Shown here: piece after piece, positions 43,624-52,910 of the stretch | Layout: every line of letters starts with the position of its first letter | How positions within the stretch are numbered: the first letter of the stretch is position 1 | Source of the DNA: Lachnospiraceae bacterium | GTDB lineage: Bacteria > Bacillota > Clostridia > Lachnospirales > Lachnospiraceae | DNA length: 54,338 nucleotides | Reading direction: 5' to 3' | Assembly (NCBI GenBank): GCA_029071325.1 | Contig: JAIEAP010000021.1 | Span: 1 to 54,338, forward strand | Notes under the pieces: model-generated | What the model was told of the DNA's origin: nothing | The model's database searches: none | The model's input: only the letters and a program-made list of their open reading frames with translations | Made by a program: the position numbers and the translations under genes

Positions 43624-44904
43624 CTATGCCAAAATCTTCTCGATGCTGGCAAGCTTTACGCACAGCACAAATATCTTTGCCGCCTGCTCCAGCTCCTCCA
43701 TAGAAGGAAAGGTAGGTGCAATACGGATCACACTGTCTTTCTCGTCCTTTCCATACGGGAAGGGAGCTCCTGCCGCAGTCAGACCCACGCCGGCCTCTTT
43801 CGCCTTTGCCACGATATTCTTCGCACAGCCCTCTAATGCCTCAAAGCAGATAAAGTAGCCTCCCTTGGGCTTTTTCCAGTTTCCGATTCCCAGTCCTCCC
43901 AGCTCTTCCTCCAGGATATGTTCTACCATTTCAAACTTGGGACGCATGATTGCCGCCTGCTTCATCATATGGGCATTAATGCCGTTGATATTCTTAAAAT
44001 ACCGCACATGGCGCAGCTGATTGATCTTATCATGTCCGATGGTCTGTACGCCCAACTGCTTCTTAATGTCAGCCAGATTGTCCACAGAAGAAGCAATTGC
44101 CGCAACACCTGCCCCCGAGAAGCTGACCTTGGAGGTAGAGAAAAACTCATATACCATATCGGGATTTCCCGCTTTCTCACACTCACTTATGATATCCAGA
44201 ATATGATCCTGATCGTTCTCATACAGATGATGCACCGCATACGCGTTGTCCCAGTAAATACGAAAATCCTTCGCCGCCGGTTTCAGCGCTGCAAAGCGGC
44301 GCACCGTCTCATCCGAGTAACTGATGCCCTGAGGATTCGAATACTTGGGCACGCACCAGATTCCCTTGATCGTCTCATCCGTACTGACCAGACGCTCTAC
44401 CATATCCATATCAGGACCTTCCGCCGTCATTGGTATATTCACCATTTCTACCCCGAAAAATTCCGTGATACTGAAGTGGCGGTCATATCCAGGCACAGGA
44501 CACAGGAACTTTACCTTCTCCAGCCTGCACCAGGGCGTATGCCCCATCACGCCGTGGATAAAGGAGCGGGAAACGGTATCATACATAACATTTAAGCTGG
44601 AATTACCATATACCAGCACATGCTCCGGGGTCGTCCCTGCAATCTGTGCCATAAGCTCCTTCGCCTCAGTGATGCCGTCCAGTTCTCCGTAATTCCTGCA
44701 GTCCGTACCATCAACCGACTGCAGAACACTGCTGCTGTCCAGCACATCCATCATAGGCATACTCAGGTCCAACTGCTCTGGTGCAGGCTTCCCTCTCGCC
44801 ATATTTAAAGCCAATCCCAGTCCTTTATATCTGGCATATTCCTTCTCAAGACCTTCCTTGATTCCATACAGTTCCTCTTTTGACATCTCCTGATACGTCT
44901 GCAT
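43624..44904 (-). CDS. PLP-dependent aminotransferase, aspartate type
   Basis: 426 aa, fold type I. The Schiff-base Lys is in STSKVSFSG, and YSNPQGISYS and YWDNAYAVHH are cofactor and substrate regions. The sequence is of the aspartate aminotransferase subgroup with MocR-like features rather than the classic AspC group. AGGAGG precedes the start. It begins 46 bases after the end of rarA, probably in its transcript. Confidence 0.92.
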   Translation of the reverse strand: MQTYQEMSKEELYGIKEGLEKEYARYKGLGLALNMARGKPAPEQLDLSMPMMDVLDSSSVLQSVDGTDCRNYGELDGITEAKELMAQIAGTTPEHVLVYGNSSLNVMYDTVSRSFIHGVMGHTPWCRLEKVKFLCPVPGYDRHFSITEFFGVEMVNIPMTAEGPDMDMVERLVSTDETIKGIWCVPKYSNPQGISYSDETVRRFAALKPAAKDFRIYWDNAYAVHHLYENDQDHILDIISECEKAGNPDMVYEFFSTSKVSFSGAGVAAIASSVDNLADIKKQLGVQTIGHDKINQLRHVRYFKNINGINAHMMKQAAIMRPKFEMVEHILEEELGGLGIGNWKKPKGGYFICFEALEGCAKNIVAKAKEAGVGLTAAGAPFPYGKDEKDSVIRIAPTFPSMEELEQAAKIFVLCVKLASIEKILA

Positions 44905-44950
44905 ACTACATTCCTCCTAATGTTATTATTACAGTTCAGCCATCTAAAAG

Positions 44951-46279
44951 TCACTTGTCAGCCTCTTCCCGCAGAAAACGAAGTCTCTCCCCAATCTCCT
45001 TTTCCTGTCCGTTATCCCCCGGATCATAGAACACCTCATGCTCCAGCCCATCCGGCAGATACTGCTGTTTTACATAATGATGGGGATAATCATGGGCGTA
45101 TTTATAACCAATCCCATGTCCCAGCTTCCCCGCAGATTTATAGTGAGCATCCAGTAAATGAACCGGTATAGGCGCCGTCTGCGTCCGCTCCACTGCCTGC
45201 ATGGCGCGGCCCAGCGCCATGTAAGACGCATTGCTCTTAGGCGCTCCCGCCACATAGATCACCGCCTCCGCCAGGATAAGTTGCGCCTCCGGCATTCCGA
45301 TCCGCTCCACTGCCTGCGCCGCGGACACCGCAACGGTGAGGGCCATGGGATCTGCCGTTCCCACATCCTCCGCCGCACAGATCATGATACGCCTGGCAAT
45401 AAACCGGATATCCTCGCCTGCATACAGCATCCTCGCCAGGTAATAGACAGCCGCATCGGGATCGGAACCTCGCATGCTCTTGATGAAAGCGGAAACCGTA
45501 TCATAATGATTGTCTCCCGACTTATCATAGCGCACCACCCGCTTCTGGATACATTCCTGCGCCACATCAAGGGTAATATGTATGTGGCCGTCTTCGGCCC
45601 GGGGCGTCGTGAGCACCCCCAGCTCGATGGCTGTCAATGCCGCGCGGGCGTCGCCGTTTGCCATATCTGCCAGAAAATCCAATGCGTCTTCTTCCACAAG
45701 CGCATCGTATGCCCCCAATCCCTTTTCACGATCCGTCACTGCCCGCATGAGAAGCGCTCTGATATTTTCCCGCGACAGTGGTTTCAACTCGAAGATCACG
45801 GAGCGCGAGAGCAATGCCCCATTTACCTCAAAATAGGGATTCTCAGTGGTCGCTCCGATCAAGATCACCGTTCCGTCCTCCACAAAGGGGAGCAGATAAT
45901 CCTGCTGCCCTTTATTAAAGCGGTGAATCTCGTCTATAAAGAGGATGCTTTTCTTACCGTACATGCCCTGGTTATTCTTCGCTTTCTGTACCACATCTTC
46001 CATGTCCTTCTTGCCGGCAGAGGTAGCGTTGATCTGCATGAACTCTGCGCTGGTGGTATTAGCGATCACCTTTGCAAGCGTAGTTTTGCCTGTGCCGGGG
46101 GGACCATAGAAAATGATGGAACTGAGCTTATCTGCCTGAATGGCACGGTAGAGAAGCTTGTCCCTGCCCACGATATGCTCCTGTCCCACCACTTCATCCA
46201 GTCTGACCGGCCGGAGTCTGACAGCCAGGGGCGATTCTTTTTCCATATTCTGTTCTCTCATGTAATCGAATAAATCCAT
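44951..46279 (-). CDS. rarA: Replication-associated recombination protein RarA
   Basis: 442 aa, MgsA/RarA AAA+ family. It acts at stalled replication forks with SSB. Walker A GPPGTGKTT, Walker B LFIDEIHR and the sensor TTENPYF are intact, and the C-terminal tetramerisation domain is complete. The ATG at 46279 has AAGGAG upstream and is preferred to the open extension to 46312. A TTGCAT/ATGCAA inverted repeat (46299-46317) lies just upstream, of unknown meaning. Confidence 0.95.
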   Translation of the reverse strand: MDLFDYMREQNMEKESPLAVRLRPVRLDEVVGQEHIVGRDKLLYRAIQADKLSSIIFYGPPGTGKTTLAKVIANTTSAEFMQINATSAGKKDMEDVVQKAKNNQGMYGKKSILFIDEIHRFNKGQQDYLLPFVEDGTVILIGATTENPYFEVNGALLSRSVIFELKPLSRENIRALLMRAVTDREKGLGAYDALVEEDALDFLADMANGDARAALTAIELGVLTTPRAEDGHIHITLDVAQECIQKRVVRYDKSGDNHYDTVSAFIKSMRGSDPDAAVYYLARMLYAGEDIRFIARRIMICAAEDVGTADPMALTVAVSAAQAVERIGMPEAQLILAEAVIYVAGAPKSNASYMALGRAMQAVERTQTAPIPVHLLDAHYKSAGKLGHGIGYKYAHDYPHHYVKQQYLPDGLEHEVFYDPGDNGQEKEIGERLRFLREEADK

Positions 46280-46434
46280 TGCTGCTCCTTGCACATATTT
46301 GCATAATTGCAATGCAATTCCTGCATTTCCTGGTTATATTCTGTATATTTGTCTGCTATTATCTTTGAAATATGACGGAAGAGGGGCTCAATTATTCATT
46401 TCTCTACATAAGATACTCTAAAAAAACCTGTTTG

Positions 46435-47115
46435 TCAATCAAATAGAAGTTCATCCACCGTCACAAATTCATAGCCCTCCGCCTCCAGGGTATCAATAAT
46501 CTGAAATGCCGCGGCAGTGCTGGTATCATAACCGTCATGCAGCAGGATAATATCTCCTTCCTGCACCTTGCTCAACACCCTGTTTACGATTTTGGCTGTA
46601 TTCTGAACGTCCCAGTCCCTGGGGTCTACATCCCAGAGCACCTCGATCATATCCATTTTACAATCCAGATTTTTGTGGGTGCTGCCAAAAGGCGACCGCA
46701 GGTACTGTGGAGCCGTCCCCGTAATATCACAGATGATCTGGTTGGTGCGCGAAATCTGTTCGCATGCCTTCTCATCTGAGAGCACGCCCAGATTAATATG
46801 AGAATACGAATGATTGCCGATCACATGCCCCTCCAGACTAATGCGCCGCACCAGTTCAGGATTTGCCTCCGCCTTCTTCCCGATCAGAAAAAAGGTTGCC
46901 TTCACATTCCGCTCCTTAAGACCCTCCAGCAAGTCCTCGGTATACCCGGGACTGGGTCCGTCGTCAAATGTCAATGCAACCTTTTTCTTCTCCGGCTGCT
47001 CTGTTTCCTGCGCATTCATACTATAGGTCTGCTGCATCCTGTGCAGATAACCCGCTGCGGCCAAAAGTGCCAGAACTATATTGATCAAAAACAGAGCTTT
47101 CCTGATTTTCTTCAT
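46435..47115 (-). CDS. Polysaccharide deacetylase (NodB family)
   Basis: 226 aa. An N-terminal signal-anchor helix (about 6-23) places the enzyme outside the membrane. The NodB domain has ALTFDDGPSPGY (catalytic Asp and metal Asp), HSYSH (metal His residues) and RSPFG, ending with LLHDGYD. It probably removes acetyl groups from peptidoglycan or another amino sugar polymer. AAGGT serves as ribosome site. It follows clpB by 58 bases. Confidence 0.93.
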   Translation of the reverse strand: MKKIRKALFLINIVLALLAAAGYLHRMQQTYSMNAQETEQPEKKKVALTFDDGPSPGYTEDLLEGLKERNVKATFFLIGKKAEANPELVRRISLEGHVIGNHSYSHINLGVLSDEKACEQISRTNQIICDITGTAPQYLRSPFGSTHKNLDCKMDMIEVLWDVDPRDWDVQNTAKIVNRVLSKVQEGDIILLHDGYDTSTAAAFQIIDTLEAEGYEFVTVDELLFD

Positions 47116-47173
47116 ATTTACCTTGCGCCAGACTTTACCATTCTCTCACAGTATATGCGCAAAAGCGCCTGTA

Positions 47174-49762
47174 CTATGACTGCCCGCAGCTGGCGGTAAG
47201 TCTGCCTTCTGTAACATCGATGCGGATCGTATCTCCCGCCCCCACGCCGCCAGAGAGAATCAGCTTTGCCGACAAAGTCTCCACATGCTTTTGCAGGAAA
47301 CGCTTCAACGGTCTCGCCCCATATACCGGGTCATATCCCTCTTCTATAATGAAGCGCTCTGCCGCATCGGTGAGTTCTACCCGGATTTCTTTATCCACGA
47401 GACGCTTATTCAGTTCCGCCAGCAGCAGCTTGATAATTCCACCGATATTATCCTTCGTCAGTGGCTTAAAGAGAATGATCTCATCCAGACGGTTCAAAAA
47501 CTCCGGGCGGAAATTACTGCGAAGTTCATTCATGACCGCCGCTTCCGCCTCCGGACGGATCTCCCCTTTCTCGTCAATCCCCTCCAACAGATGCATAGAG
47601 CCCAGATTGGAGGTCATGATTATGATGGTATTCTTGAAATCCACCGTACGTCCCTGGGAATCCGTGATCCTTCCATCGTCCAGCACCTGCAGCAGCACAT
47701 TAAACACATCGGGATGCGCTTTCTCCACCTCGTCAAAAAGGACAACCGAATAGGGCTTTCTTCTGACTGCCTCCGTAAGCTGTCCTCCCTCGTCATATCC
47801 CACATATCCGGGAGGCGCTCCGATGAGCCGGGATACGGAATATTTCTCCATATACTCGCTCATATCCAGACGTACCATATTCGCCTCGTCATCGAACAGG
47901 CTGGCAGCTAACGCCTTTGCCAGTTCCGTCTTACCTACGCCGGTAGGTCCCAAAAAGAGGAAGGAACCGATGGGTTTAGACGGGTCCTTGATACCCGCTT
48001 TGGAGCGGATGATAGCCTCCGTCACCTTGGTAACGCCCTCGTCCTGGCCGATGACGCGCTGATGCAGTTCTTCGTCCAGATGCAGCGTCTTATTCCGCTC
48101 GCTCTCCGTAAGCTTCGCTACCGGAATCCCGGTCCAGCTGGAAATGATGCGGGCAATTTCCTCTTCACTGACATTCTCATGTACCAGCGCCAGTTCCTCG
48201 CCTTTGACTTTATTTTCTTCCGCCTCCAACTGCTGCTCAAGCTGGGGAAGCCTGCCGTATTTTAATTCTGCCGCCCGATTTAAGTCATACTGCTGCTCCG
48301 CCTGGGCGATCTCGCCTCGAACGCTCTCCAGTTCTTCTCGCAGCTTCTGCACTTTTTCCACAGATTTCTTCTCATTGTCCCACTGTGCCTTCTTATTCTG
48401 GAATTCACTGCGCAGCTCCGCAAGCTCCTTTTGCAGCGCTGCCAGACGATCCTGGCTTAACCGGTCATCCTCCTTCTTAAGGGCCGTCTCCTCAATCTCC
48501 ATCTGCATCACACGGCGGTTCAGTTCATCCAATTCTGTGGGCATGGAATCCAGTTCCGTCTTAATAAGAGCGCACGCCTCATCCACCAGATCAATTGCCT
48601 TATCCGGCAGAAAACGATCGGATATATAGCGGTTTGACAGCACTGCCGCCGACACCAGCGCACTGTCCGTAATCTTCACTCCATGAAATACCTCATAGCG
48701 CTCCTTGAGTCCTCTTAAAATGGAAATGGTGTCCTCCACCGTAGGCTCATCTACCATAACCGGCTGGAAACGACGCTCCAGCGCAGCATCCTTCTCCACA
48801 TACTCCCGATACTCATCCAGCGTAGTGGCGCCGATACAGTGAAGCTCGCCTCTTGCCAGCATGGGCTTCAGAAGCTGCCCCGCGTCCATGGCTCCATCTG
48901 TCTTACCCGCGCCTACGATGGTATGCAGTTCATCAATGAAAAGGATGATCTGTCCCTCTGACTTTTTCACCTCATCCAGAACGGCTTTTAACCGTTCCTC
49001 AAATTCACCCCGGTACTTGGCTCCCGCCACGAGAGCTCCCATGTCCAGAGAGAAAAGCTTTTTGTCCTTTAAGCCCTCCGGCACATCGCCGCGCACAATA
49101 CGCTGCGCCAGACCTTCCACCACGGCAGTCTTGCCTACGCCGGGTTCTCCGATCAGTACCGGATTATTCTTCGTCTTACGGGAAAGTATCCGCACCACAT
49201 TACGGATCTCATTATCCCTGCCGATCACCGGGTCCAGCTTCTGGTCTCTCGCCCGTTCTACCATATCATAGCCATATTTATTCAATGTATCGTAGGTTGC
49301 CTCCGGATGATCCGAGGTCACGCGCTGATTGCCCCTGACGGTAGACAGCGCTTGCAGAAAACGGTCTCTAGTGATCCCGTATTCCCGGAAGATTTTATTC
49401 ATTGCCTGATTGGGATATTTCAGCAGGGCAAGGAACAAATGCTCTACAGACACATACTCGTCTCCCATCTGTTTTGCCTCATCCTCCGCATGGATCAACA
49501 CTTTATTCAGATCCTGACCCATCAGAAGCTGTCCGCCGGACACTTTAGTCCTCCCCTCCAGGTGACGGATGGCATTGTCCATAAAATGCTCTCTATCAAT
49601 ATCCATCTTCTCAATGAGTTTTAAGATCAGACCGTCCTCCTGCTGCAATAACGCCACCAGCAGGTGTTCCTGCTCAATCTCCTGATTTCCGTATTCGTAT
49701 GCCAGCTTCTCACATGCCTGTACTGCCTCTACGGACTTCTGTGTAAATCTCTGTATATTCAT
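47174..49762 (-). CDS. clpB: Chaperone ClpB
   Basis: 862 aa, full length. This disaggregase works with DnaK on heat-damaged proteins. It has two N-terminal Clp repeats, a first AAA+ module (GEPGVGKT), a long coiled-coil middle domain (about 400-525, with many Glu, Lys and Gln) and a second module (GPTGVGKT). After the second Walker B it has SNLGS without the ClpP-docking tripeptide, as expected for ClpB. The ATG at 49762 has GAGGTGG upstream; the open extension runs into the promoter. Expression is controlled by a CIRCE promoter. Confidence 0.97.
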   Translation of the reverse strand: MNIQRFTQKSVEAVQACEKLAYEYGNQEIEQEHLLVALLQQEDGLILKLIEKMDIDREHFMDNAIRHLEGRTKVSGGQLLMGQDLNKVLIHAEDEAKQMGDEYVSVEHLFLALLKYPNQAMNKIFREYGITRDRFLQALSTVRGNQRVTSDHPEATYDTLNKYGYDMVERARDQKLDPVIGRDNEIRNVVRILSRKTKNNPVLIGEPGVGKTAVVEGLAQRIVRGDVPEGLKDKKLFSLDMGALVAGAKYRGEFEERLKAVLDEVKKSEGQIILFIDELHTIVGAGKTDGAMDAGQLLKPMLARGELHCIGATTLDEYREYVEKDAALERRFQPVMVDEPTVEDTISILRGLKERYEVFHGVKITDSALVSAAVLSNRYISDRFLPDKAIDLVDEACALIKTELDSMPTELDELNRRVMQMEIEETALKKEDDRLSQDRLAALQKELAELRSEFQNKKAQWDNEKKSVEKVQKLREELESVRGEIAQAEQQYDLNRAAELKYGRLPQLEQQLEAEENKVKGEELALVHENVSEEEIARIISSWTGIPVAKLTESERNKTLHLDEELHQRVIGQDEGVTKVTEAIIRSKAGIKDPSKPIGSFLFLGPTGVGKTELAKALAASLFDDEANMVRLDMSEYMEKYSVSRLIGAPPGYVGYDEGGQLTEAVRRKPYSVVLFDEVEKAHPDVFNVLLQVLDDGRITDSQGRTVDFKNTIIIMTSNLGSMHLLEGIDEKGEIRPEAEAAVMNELRSNFRPEFLNRLDEIILFKPLTKDNIGGIIKLLLAELNKRLVDKEIRVELTDAAERFIIEEGYDPVYGARPLKRFLQKHVETLSAKLILSGGVGAGDTIRIDVTEGRLTASCGQS

Positions 49763-49830
49763 TACATCCACCTCGCTTCTGTCAGTGCCAATTGGTACTA
49801 GCATATCCTGTTTTCCTGTTTCTAACCGGA

Positions 49831-49859
49831 AGTATAGCACCAGTTGTTAGCACTGTCAA
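49831..49859 (-). promoter_or_regulatory. clpB promoter
   Basis: Minus-strand TTGACA (49854-49859) and TATACT (49831-49836) are 17 bases apart, a near-perfect sigma-A promoter. Its -35 lies inside the CIRCE spacer. Confidence 0.85.
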
Positions 49860-49873
49860 TAGGCGAGTGCTAA
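49847..49873 (-). promoter_or_regulatory. CIRCE operator for HrcA
   Basis: TTAGCACTG-N9-GAGTGCTAA matches the CIRCE consensus TTAGCACTC-N9-GAGTGCTAA with one change. It overlaps the -35 of the clpB promoter, so HrcA should repress clpB until heat or folding stress. Confidence 0.9.
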
Positions 49874-49975
49874 AATTATCTGAAAATTTCACAAGGCAGA
49901 GCCGTTTTATCCTTTCTTCCGTGTCAGGGTCATTATAATCCCAGTCTAAGTAGGGACTATTTAATACAATTGAGG
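49870..49975 (-). pseudogene. Truncated duplicate of the XRE gene 3' end
   Basis: 49870-49928 matches 50882-50940 and 49925-49975 matches 51035-51085, both with few changes. The two pieces meet at CAGG, which is present at both breakpoints in the intact gene, so about 95 bases were lost by a short-homology deletion. The remnant would encode NSPYLDWDYND joined to LTRKKG and a stop. It lies on the other side of the higBA pair, which is thus bracketed by the duplicated sequence. Confidence 0.8.
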
Positions 49976-50023
49976 ATCACTCTCTCTGTATCCGCTTCAA
50001 TATTAAATATCTGCTTCTCATAT

Positions 50024-50317
50024 CTAACCCTTAGCCGGTTTTTTGGGAATAAACTCCAGCTTCAGTGTCATTCCCATTCCGTCCGCCAAACGCTTCAGCA
50101 GCTTAAGAGACGGATTCCTCGTTCCGTTTTCCAGCTTGCTTATATCTGCCTGATCAATTCCTGTCCTTTCAGCAAGTTCTTTTTGGGTAAGATTCTGTGA
50201 AATCCTTGCATCTACCATTGCCCGAATCACATCCATTTCCGGCTGAATATCTTCCCATTCTTTTCTGAACTCATCATCCTGCATTTGTTCATTTAGAAAT
50301 TCCTGAAATTCACTCAT
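50024..50317 (-). CDS. higA: HigA-type antitoxin (XRE family)
   Basis: 97 aa. A helix-turn-helix of the Cro/C1 type is clear (LTQKELAERTGIDQADISKL, then NGTRNPSLKLLKRLA). It overlaps the toxin gene by eight bases, with the toxin first, the order usual for HigBA. It should neutralise the toxin and repress the promoter at 50698-50726. Confidence 0.9.
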   Translation of the reverse strand: MSEFQEFLNEQMQDDEFRKEWEDIQPEMDVIRAMVDARISQNLTQKELAERTGIDQADISKLENGTRNPSLKLLKRLADGMGMTLKLEFIPKKPAKG

Positions 50318-50669
50318 TATTTCTCACCCTTTCCAAGTAATCTTTACGATATGATTTTGCCAACCTTATTTCCTGTTTTGGCGTCTCCTGTGTCTTCTTG
50401 ATAAAACCATTCGTCATTATAATCTTCTTACCATAGTAGAAAAAATATAAAACTCTTGTTATATCTGTTCCCACTTTCCCACGGATTTCAAATATTCCAT
50501 CCTCTAAATGTTTACTGTATGGCTCTCTTAATTGATTTCCCTTTTCTTCCAGTATATTAATTATTCCCAATACTTTCGCCCGCATTTTGATGTCCAGACC
50601 AAGGATAAAATCTTTAGCCGGCTTCTCACCGTTATCTTTAGTATAAAATTCCACCTCAAATTTATCCAT
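50310..50669 (-). CDS. higB: HigB-type toxin (RelE superfamily, phage Gp49-like)
   Basis: 119 aa. It has the Gp49-like HigB pattern: KPAKDFILGL, HLEDGIFEIRGKVGTDITRV, and VLYFFYYGKKIIMTNGF followed by KKTQETP and a basic tail. The family cuts ribosome-bound mRNA. The ATG at 50669 has GGAG seven bases upstream; an open extension runs into the promoter. Base composition is AT-rich compared with clpB, consistent with acquisition. Confidence 0.9.
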   Translation of the reverse strand: MDKFEVEFYTKDNGEKPAKDFILGLDIKMRAKVLGIINILEEKGNQLREPYSKHLEDGIFEIRGKVGTDITRVLYFFYYGKKIIMTNGFIKKTQETPKQEIRLAKSYRKDYLERVRNNE

Positions 50670-50697
50670 TGTAATCTCCAACTCTTTTTCTACATTT

Positions 50698-50726
50698 AAT
50701 ATATGGCAAATATGCCATATTGTCAA
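50698..50726 (-). promoter_or_regulatory. higBA promoter with operator in the spacer
   Basis: Minus-strand TTGACA (50721-50726) and TATATT (50698-50703) are 17 bases apart. The spacer is almost filled by the palindrome ATATGGCA-N4-TGCCATAT (50701-50720), a natural autorepression site. The AT-rich gap to 50918 holds no gene. Confidence 0.8.
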
Positions 50727-50918
50727 TAAATATGTCTTTTATACAGCCTTGTTGCTATCTCTCTTAATACCCCATAGTCCACAACATTGTCCTCCGCATA
50801 TATGAATCATTATAGTTTATGGGCTTTATGAGACCTGATAAAGTAAGATAATGCACGCCTCCCCGTAACAAGAGGTGCGTACTAAAATTATCTGAAAATT
50901 TTACAGGGCAGAGCCGTT

Positions 50919-51428
50919 TTATCCTTTCTTCCGTGTCAGGAAAATTCCAACGATTGCCCCTATAAGGATCATCGGTGCGAATCTGACAAATAGATATTCA
51001 AATGTGTGAAAAGCTGCTCCAAAAACGGCAGTTTCAGGGTCATTGTAATCCCAACCTAAGTAAGGACTATTTAATCCAATTAAGGTCGCAGCAACTGCTA
51101 CTATGACCACACAAAGTGAGATAAGCAGCCAATGAAGTATTTTTCTTCTGGTGATCTTCCTTTGTGCGAGTTGTAAGTTTATAACTTCCAGTTTTTCAGA
51201 AATCGCTTTTAGGTCATCAACTTTCGACTCAACAACCGTTTCCCCAAGCAAAGTGCTTACGGGTGTTTCAAGCACTTCCGATATGGAAATTAACATATCA
51301 GAATCAGGAACCGACAATCCATTTTCCCACTTAGAGACGGTTTGCCGCACCACGTTCAGCTTGATAGCAAGTTCTTCTTGCGAAAGTCCTTTTGATTTTC
51401 TGATTGCTTTCATATTTTCGTTTAACAT
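50919..51428 (-). CDS. XRE-family regulator with C-terminal membrane helices
   Basis: 169 aa. An N-terminal helix-turn-helix (LSQEELAIKLNVVRQTVSKW at residues 18-37) is followed by a linker helix and two hydrophobic segments (about 98-118 and 143-163). Such membrane-tethered XRE regulators are common in Firmicutes and their signals are mostly unknown. The ATG at 51428 is preferred; TTG 51452 is the start of the longest frame. Its 3' end is duplicated at 49870-49975. Confidence 0.85.
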   Translation of the reverse strand: MLNENMKAIRKSKGLSQEELAIKLNVVRQTVSKWENGLSVPDSDMLISISEVLETPVSTLLGETVVESKVDDLKAISEKLEVINLQLAQRKITRRKILHWLLISLCVVIVAVAATLIGLNSPYLGWDYNDPETAVFGAAFHTFEYLFVRFAPMILIGAIVGIFLTRKKG

Positions 51429-51560
51429 TAGCAATAACCTTCTTTCTTTCAATTGTTACCGCTATTATATGAAGAAACTCCCGTTGCTACAAGCAACGCA
51501 AATTAACATTCAAGATTTATCGTTTTGTTGATCCGTTCTGCACTTTCATTCCAAGCTCTT

Positions 51561-51971
51561 TTAACCCTTGCAGTTTCCTGTGGACCAGAATTCCTCCATA
51601 ACTATATTAAAGTTTTGAGGTGTATCCATATTTACACAATGCCCTGCGTTCTCGAAAATAATCACGCCGCATTCTGGCTCATTTTCCTTCCACATTTCTA
51701 CGGCTGATAGTTCCATCGGAATATCGTACTCTCCACAGCCAATCAACAAAGGATATTTCCTCGGCTTTGCCTGCCGAACATTTATCATACTACTCAGAGA
51801 AGCTAAGTACATAAATGACTTCTCAGGAAATTGAATATTCATCTCATAAAAATCATTTTGAGCCTGCAAAGTATAAGCAGATATTTTTTTATTTGACTTT
51901 GCAAACCATTTAACAGAGAAAATAGCTTTCAACATCATAAGCATCTGTGACGCACTATTTTCTTTCTGCAT
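51561..51971 (-). pseudogene. C-terminal fragment of an alpha/beta hydrolase
   Basis: About 136 codons. The end carries YPLLIGCGEYDIP (region of the catalytic acid) and NAGHCVNMDTP (region of the catalytic His) of an alpha/beta hydrolase. The first half of the fold, with the oxyanion loop and nucleophile elbow, is absent. No ribosome site is present at the available starts (TTG 51980, ATG 51971). It is a 5'-truncated pseudogene in an AT-rich, rearranged zone. Confidence 0.65.
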
Positions 51972-51980
51972 TTTCTTCAA

Positions 51981-52510
51981 AAAACAATTACCCTACATTT
52001 ATAATTAGCTTTTCATATTAAATCTTTGTATTCATTATTTAATTCCGTTAATAACGCCTGCCATGTTGTTCCTCCATGATACGCTTCCACTCCTGTGCGG
52101 TATGCTCTAGTTCCATTTGCTTCCCCCTATTCGTATTTCGTTTTCTTCTTCACTTCTGGAAAATATACCGAATCGGTTATGATAGAATGAAAGAATGTAC
52201 TACGATTTTTCATGCTCTCCCGTCTCATGTACTCTCCCATAGTTTCCATGCCAAGATAGTTATTATCCATTTCCGATCCACAAATGTCAAGCACAAGCCG
52301 AAACTTGATGCGTTTATATCAGCATATTGGAACTAAATATTCTGTTTTAATTTTGCGATATTTGTTCGTATACCCAACTTGGCAAAATTTCACTGGTGTC
52401 TATTAATCAACATCATGGATTCTTAATTGCTTCGCAACAGCCACGATGGTTAATTAATAAACGTGCAGAGATTTAGGTTATCAGGGATTTGAGAGCATAA
52501 TAATTTACTT
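51981..52510. other. Gene-poor AT-rich stretch with small remnants
   Basis: No intact gene is seen. A 22-codon frame (52048-52116, minus) starts MELEHTAQEWKRIMEEQ with GGGGG six bases upstream and looks like the front of a lost gene. The plus-strand frame 52076-52336 has no ribosome site and an unnatural composition. 52337-52510 shows no structure. The stretch is probably debris of past insertions. Confidence 0.5.
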
Positions 52511-52879
52511 TTATATTGCAACTTCTTGATTTACTTCATACTCAACTTTTTCCAACTGAATACTGTCTGCATCTATTTGTGTTAAGTCTGCTGTAATAAT
52601 CTCTAATTCATCTATAACTCCATTAACAACATGTAACAAAAATACAATTGGTGCTGTTGAATTTTGAAACGCTCTCATCTCTACAGGAACTCTAACACCA
52701 TATGGATAGGGCTCAATCTCACCTTCAACTTCAAATTTTAAAGAAATAAAGGCATACTCTTGATTATAAATAATTTTTGCTTTTGAAAACTGTTTAAGCA
52801 AAATATCTCTGCCTCGAAATTTAACATCCATTACGCTATTAATCCATTGTTGCTCTTTTTCATATATATTTAAATACAT
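52511..52879 (-). CDS. Putative immunity protein of the adjacent toxin
   Basis: 122 aa, soluble, acidic and AT-rich. It starts MYLNIYEKEQQWINSVMDVK and has a central GEIEPYPYGVRVPVEMRAF. It resembles small DUF6984-type proteins, but I am not certain. GGAGGG supports the ATG at 52879. It lies 31 bases after the stop of a polymorphic toxin gene on the same strand, the usual place for an immunity gene. The function is inferred from context. Confidence 0.6.
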   Translation of the reverse strand: MYLNIYEKEQQWINSVMDVKFRGRDILLKQFSKAKIIYNQEYAFISLKFEVEGEIEPYPYGVRVPVEMRAFQNSTAPIVFLLHVVNGVIDELEIITADLTQIDADSIQLEKVEYEVNQEVAI

Positions 52880-52910
52880 TTCAATCCCTCCTGTTTTCAT
52901 CATCATTATA

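Noticed and set aside
43427-43663. Minus-strand ORF of 78 codons
   Set aside because: It is the translation of repeat copy 2; its likeness to the ORF in copy 1 reflects the repeat, not a protein family.
44928-44942. ACAGTTCAGCCAT as a third MITE-like copy
   Set aside because: Only about 13 bases match the end of the repeat and nothing else of the element follows; it may be a scar or chance.
52076-52336. Plus-strand ORF of 86 codons in the accessory region
   Set aside because: Considered as a transposase fragment, but no recognised motif, no ribosome site and an odd His/Phe/Ser-rich composition.
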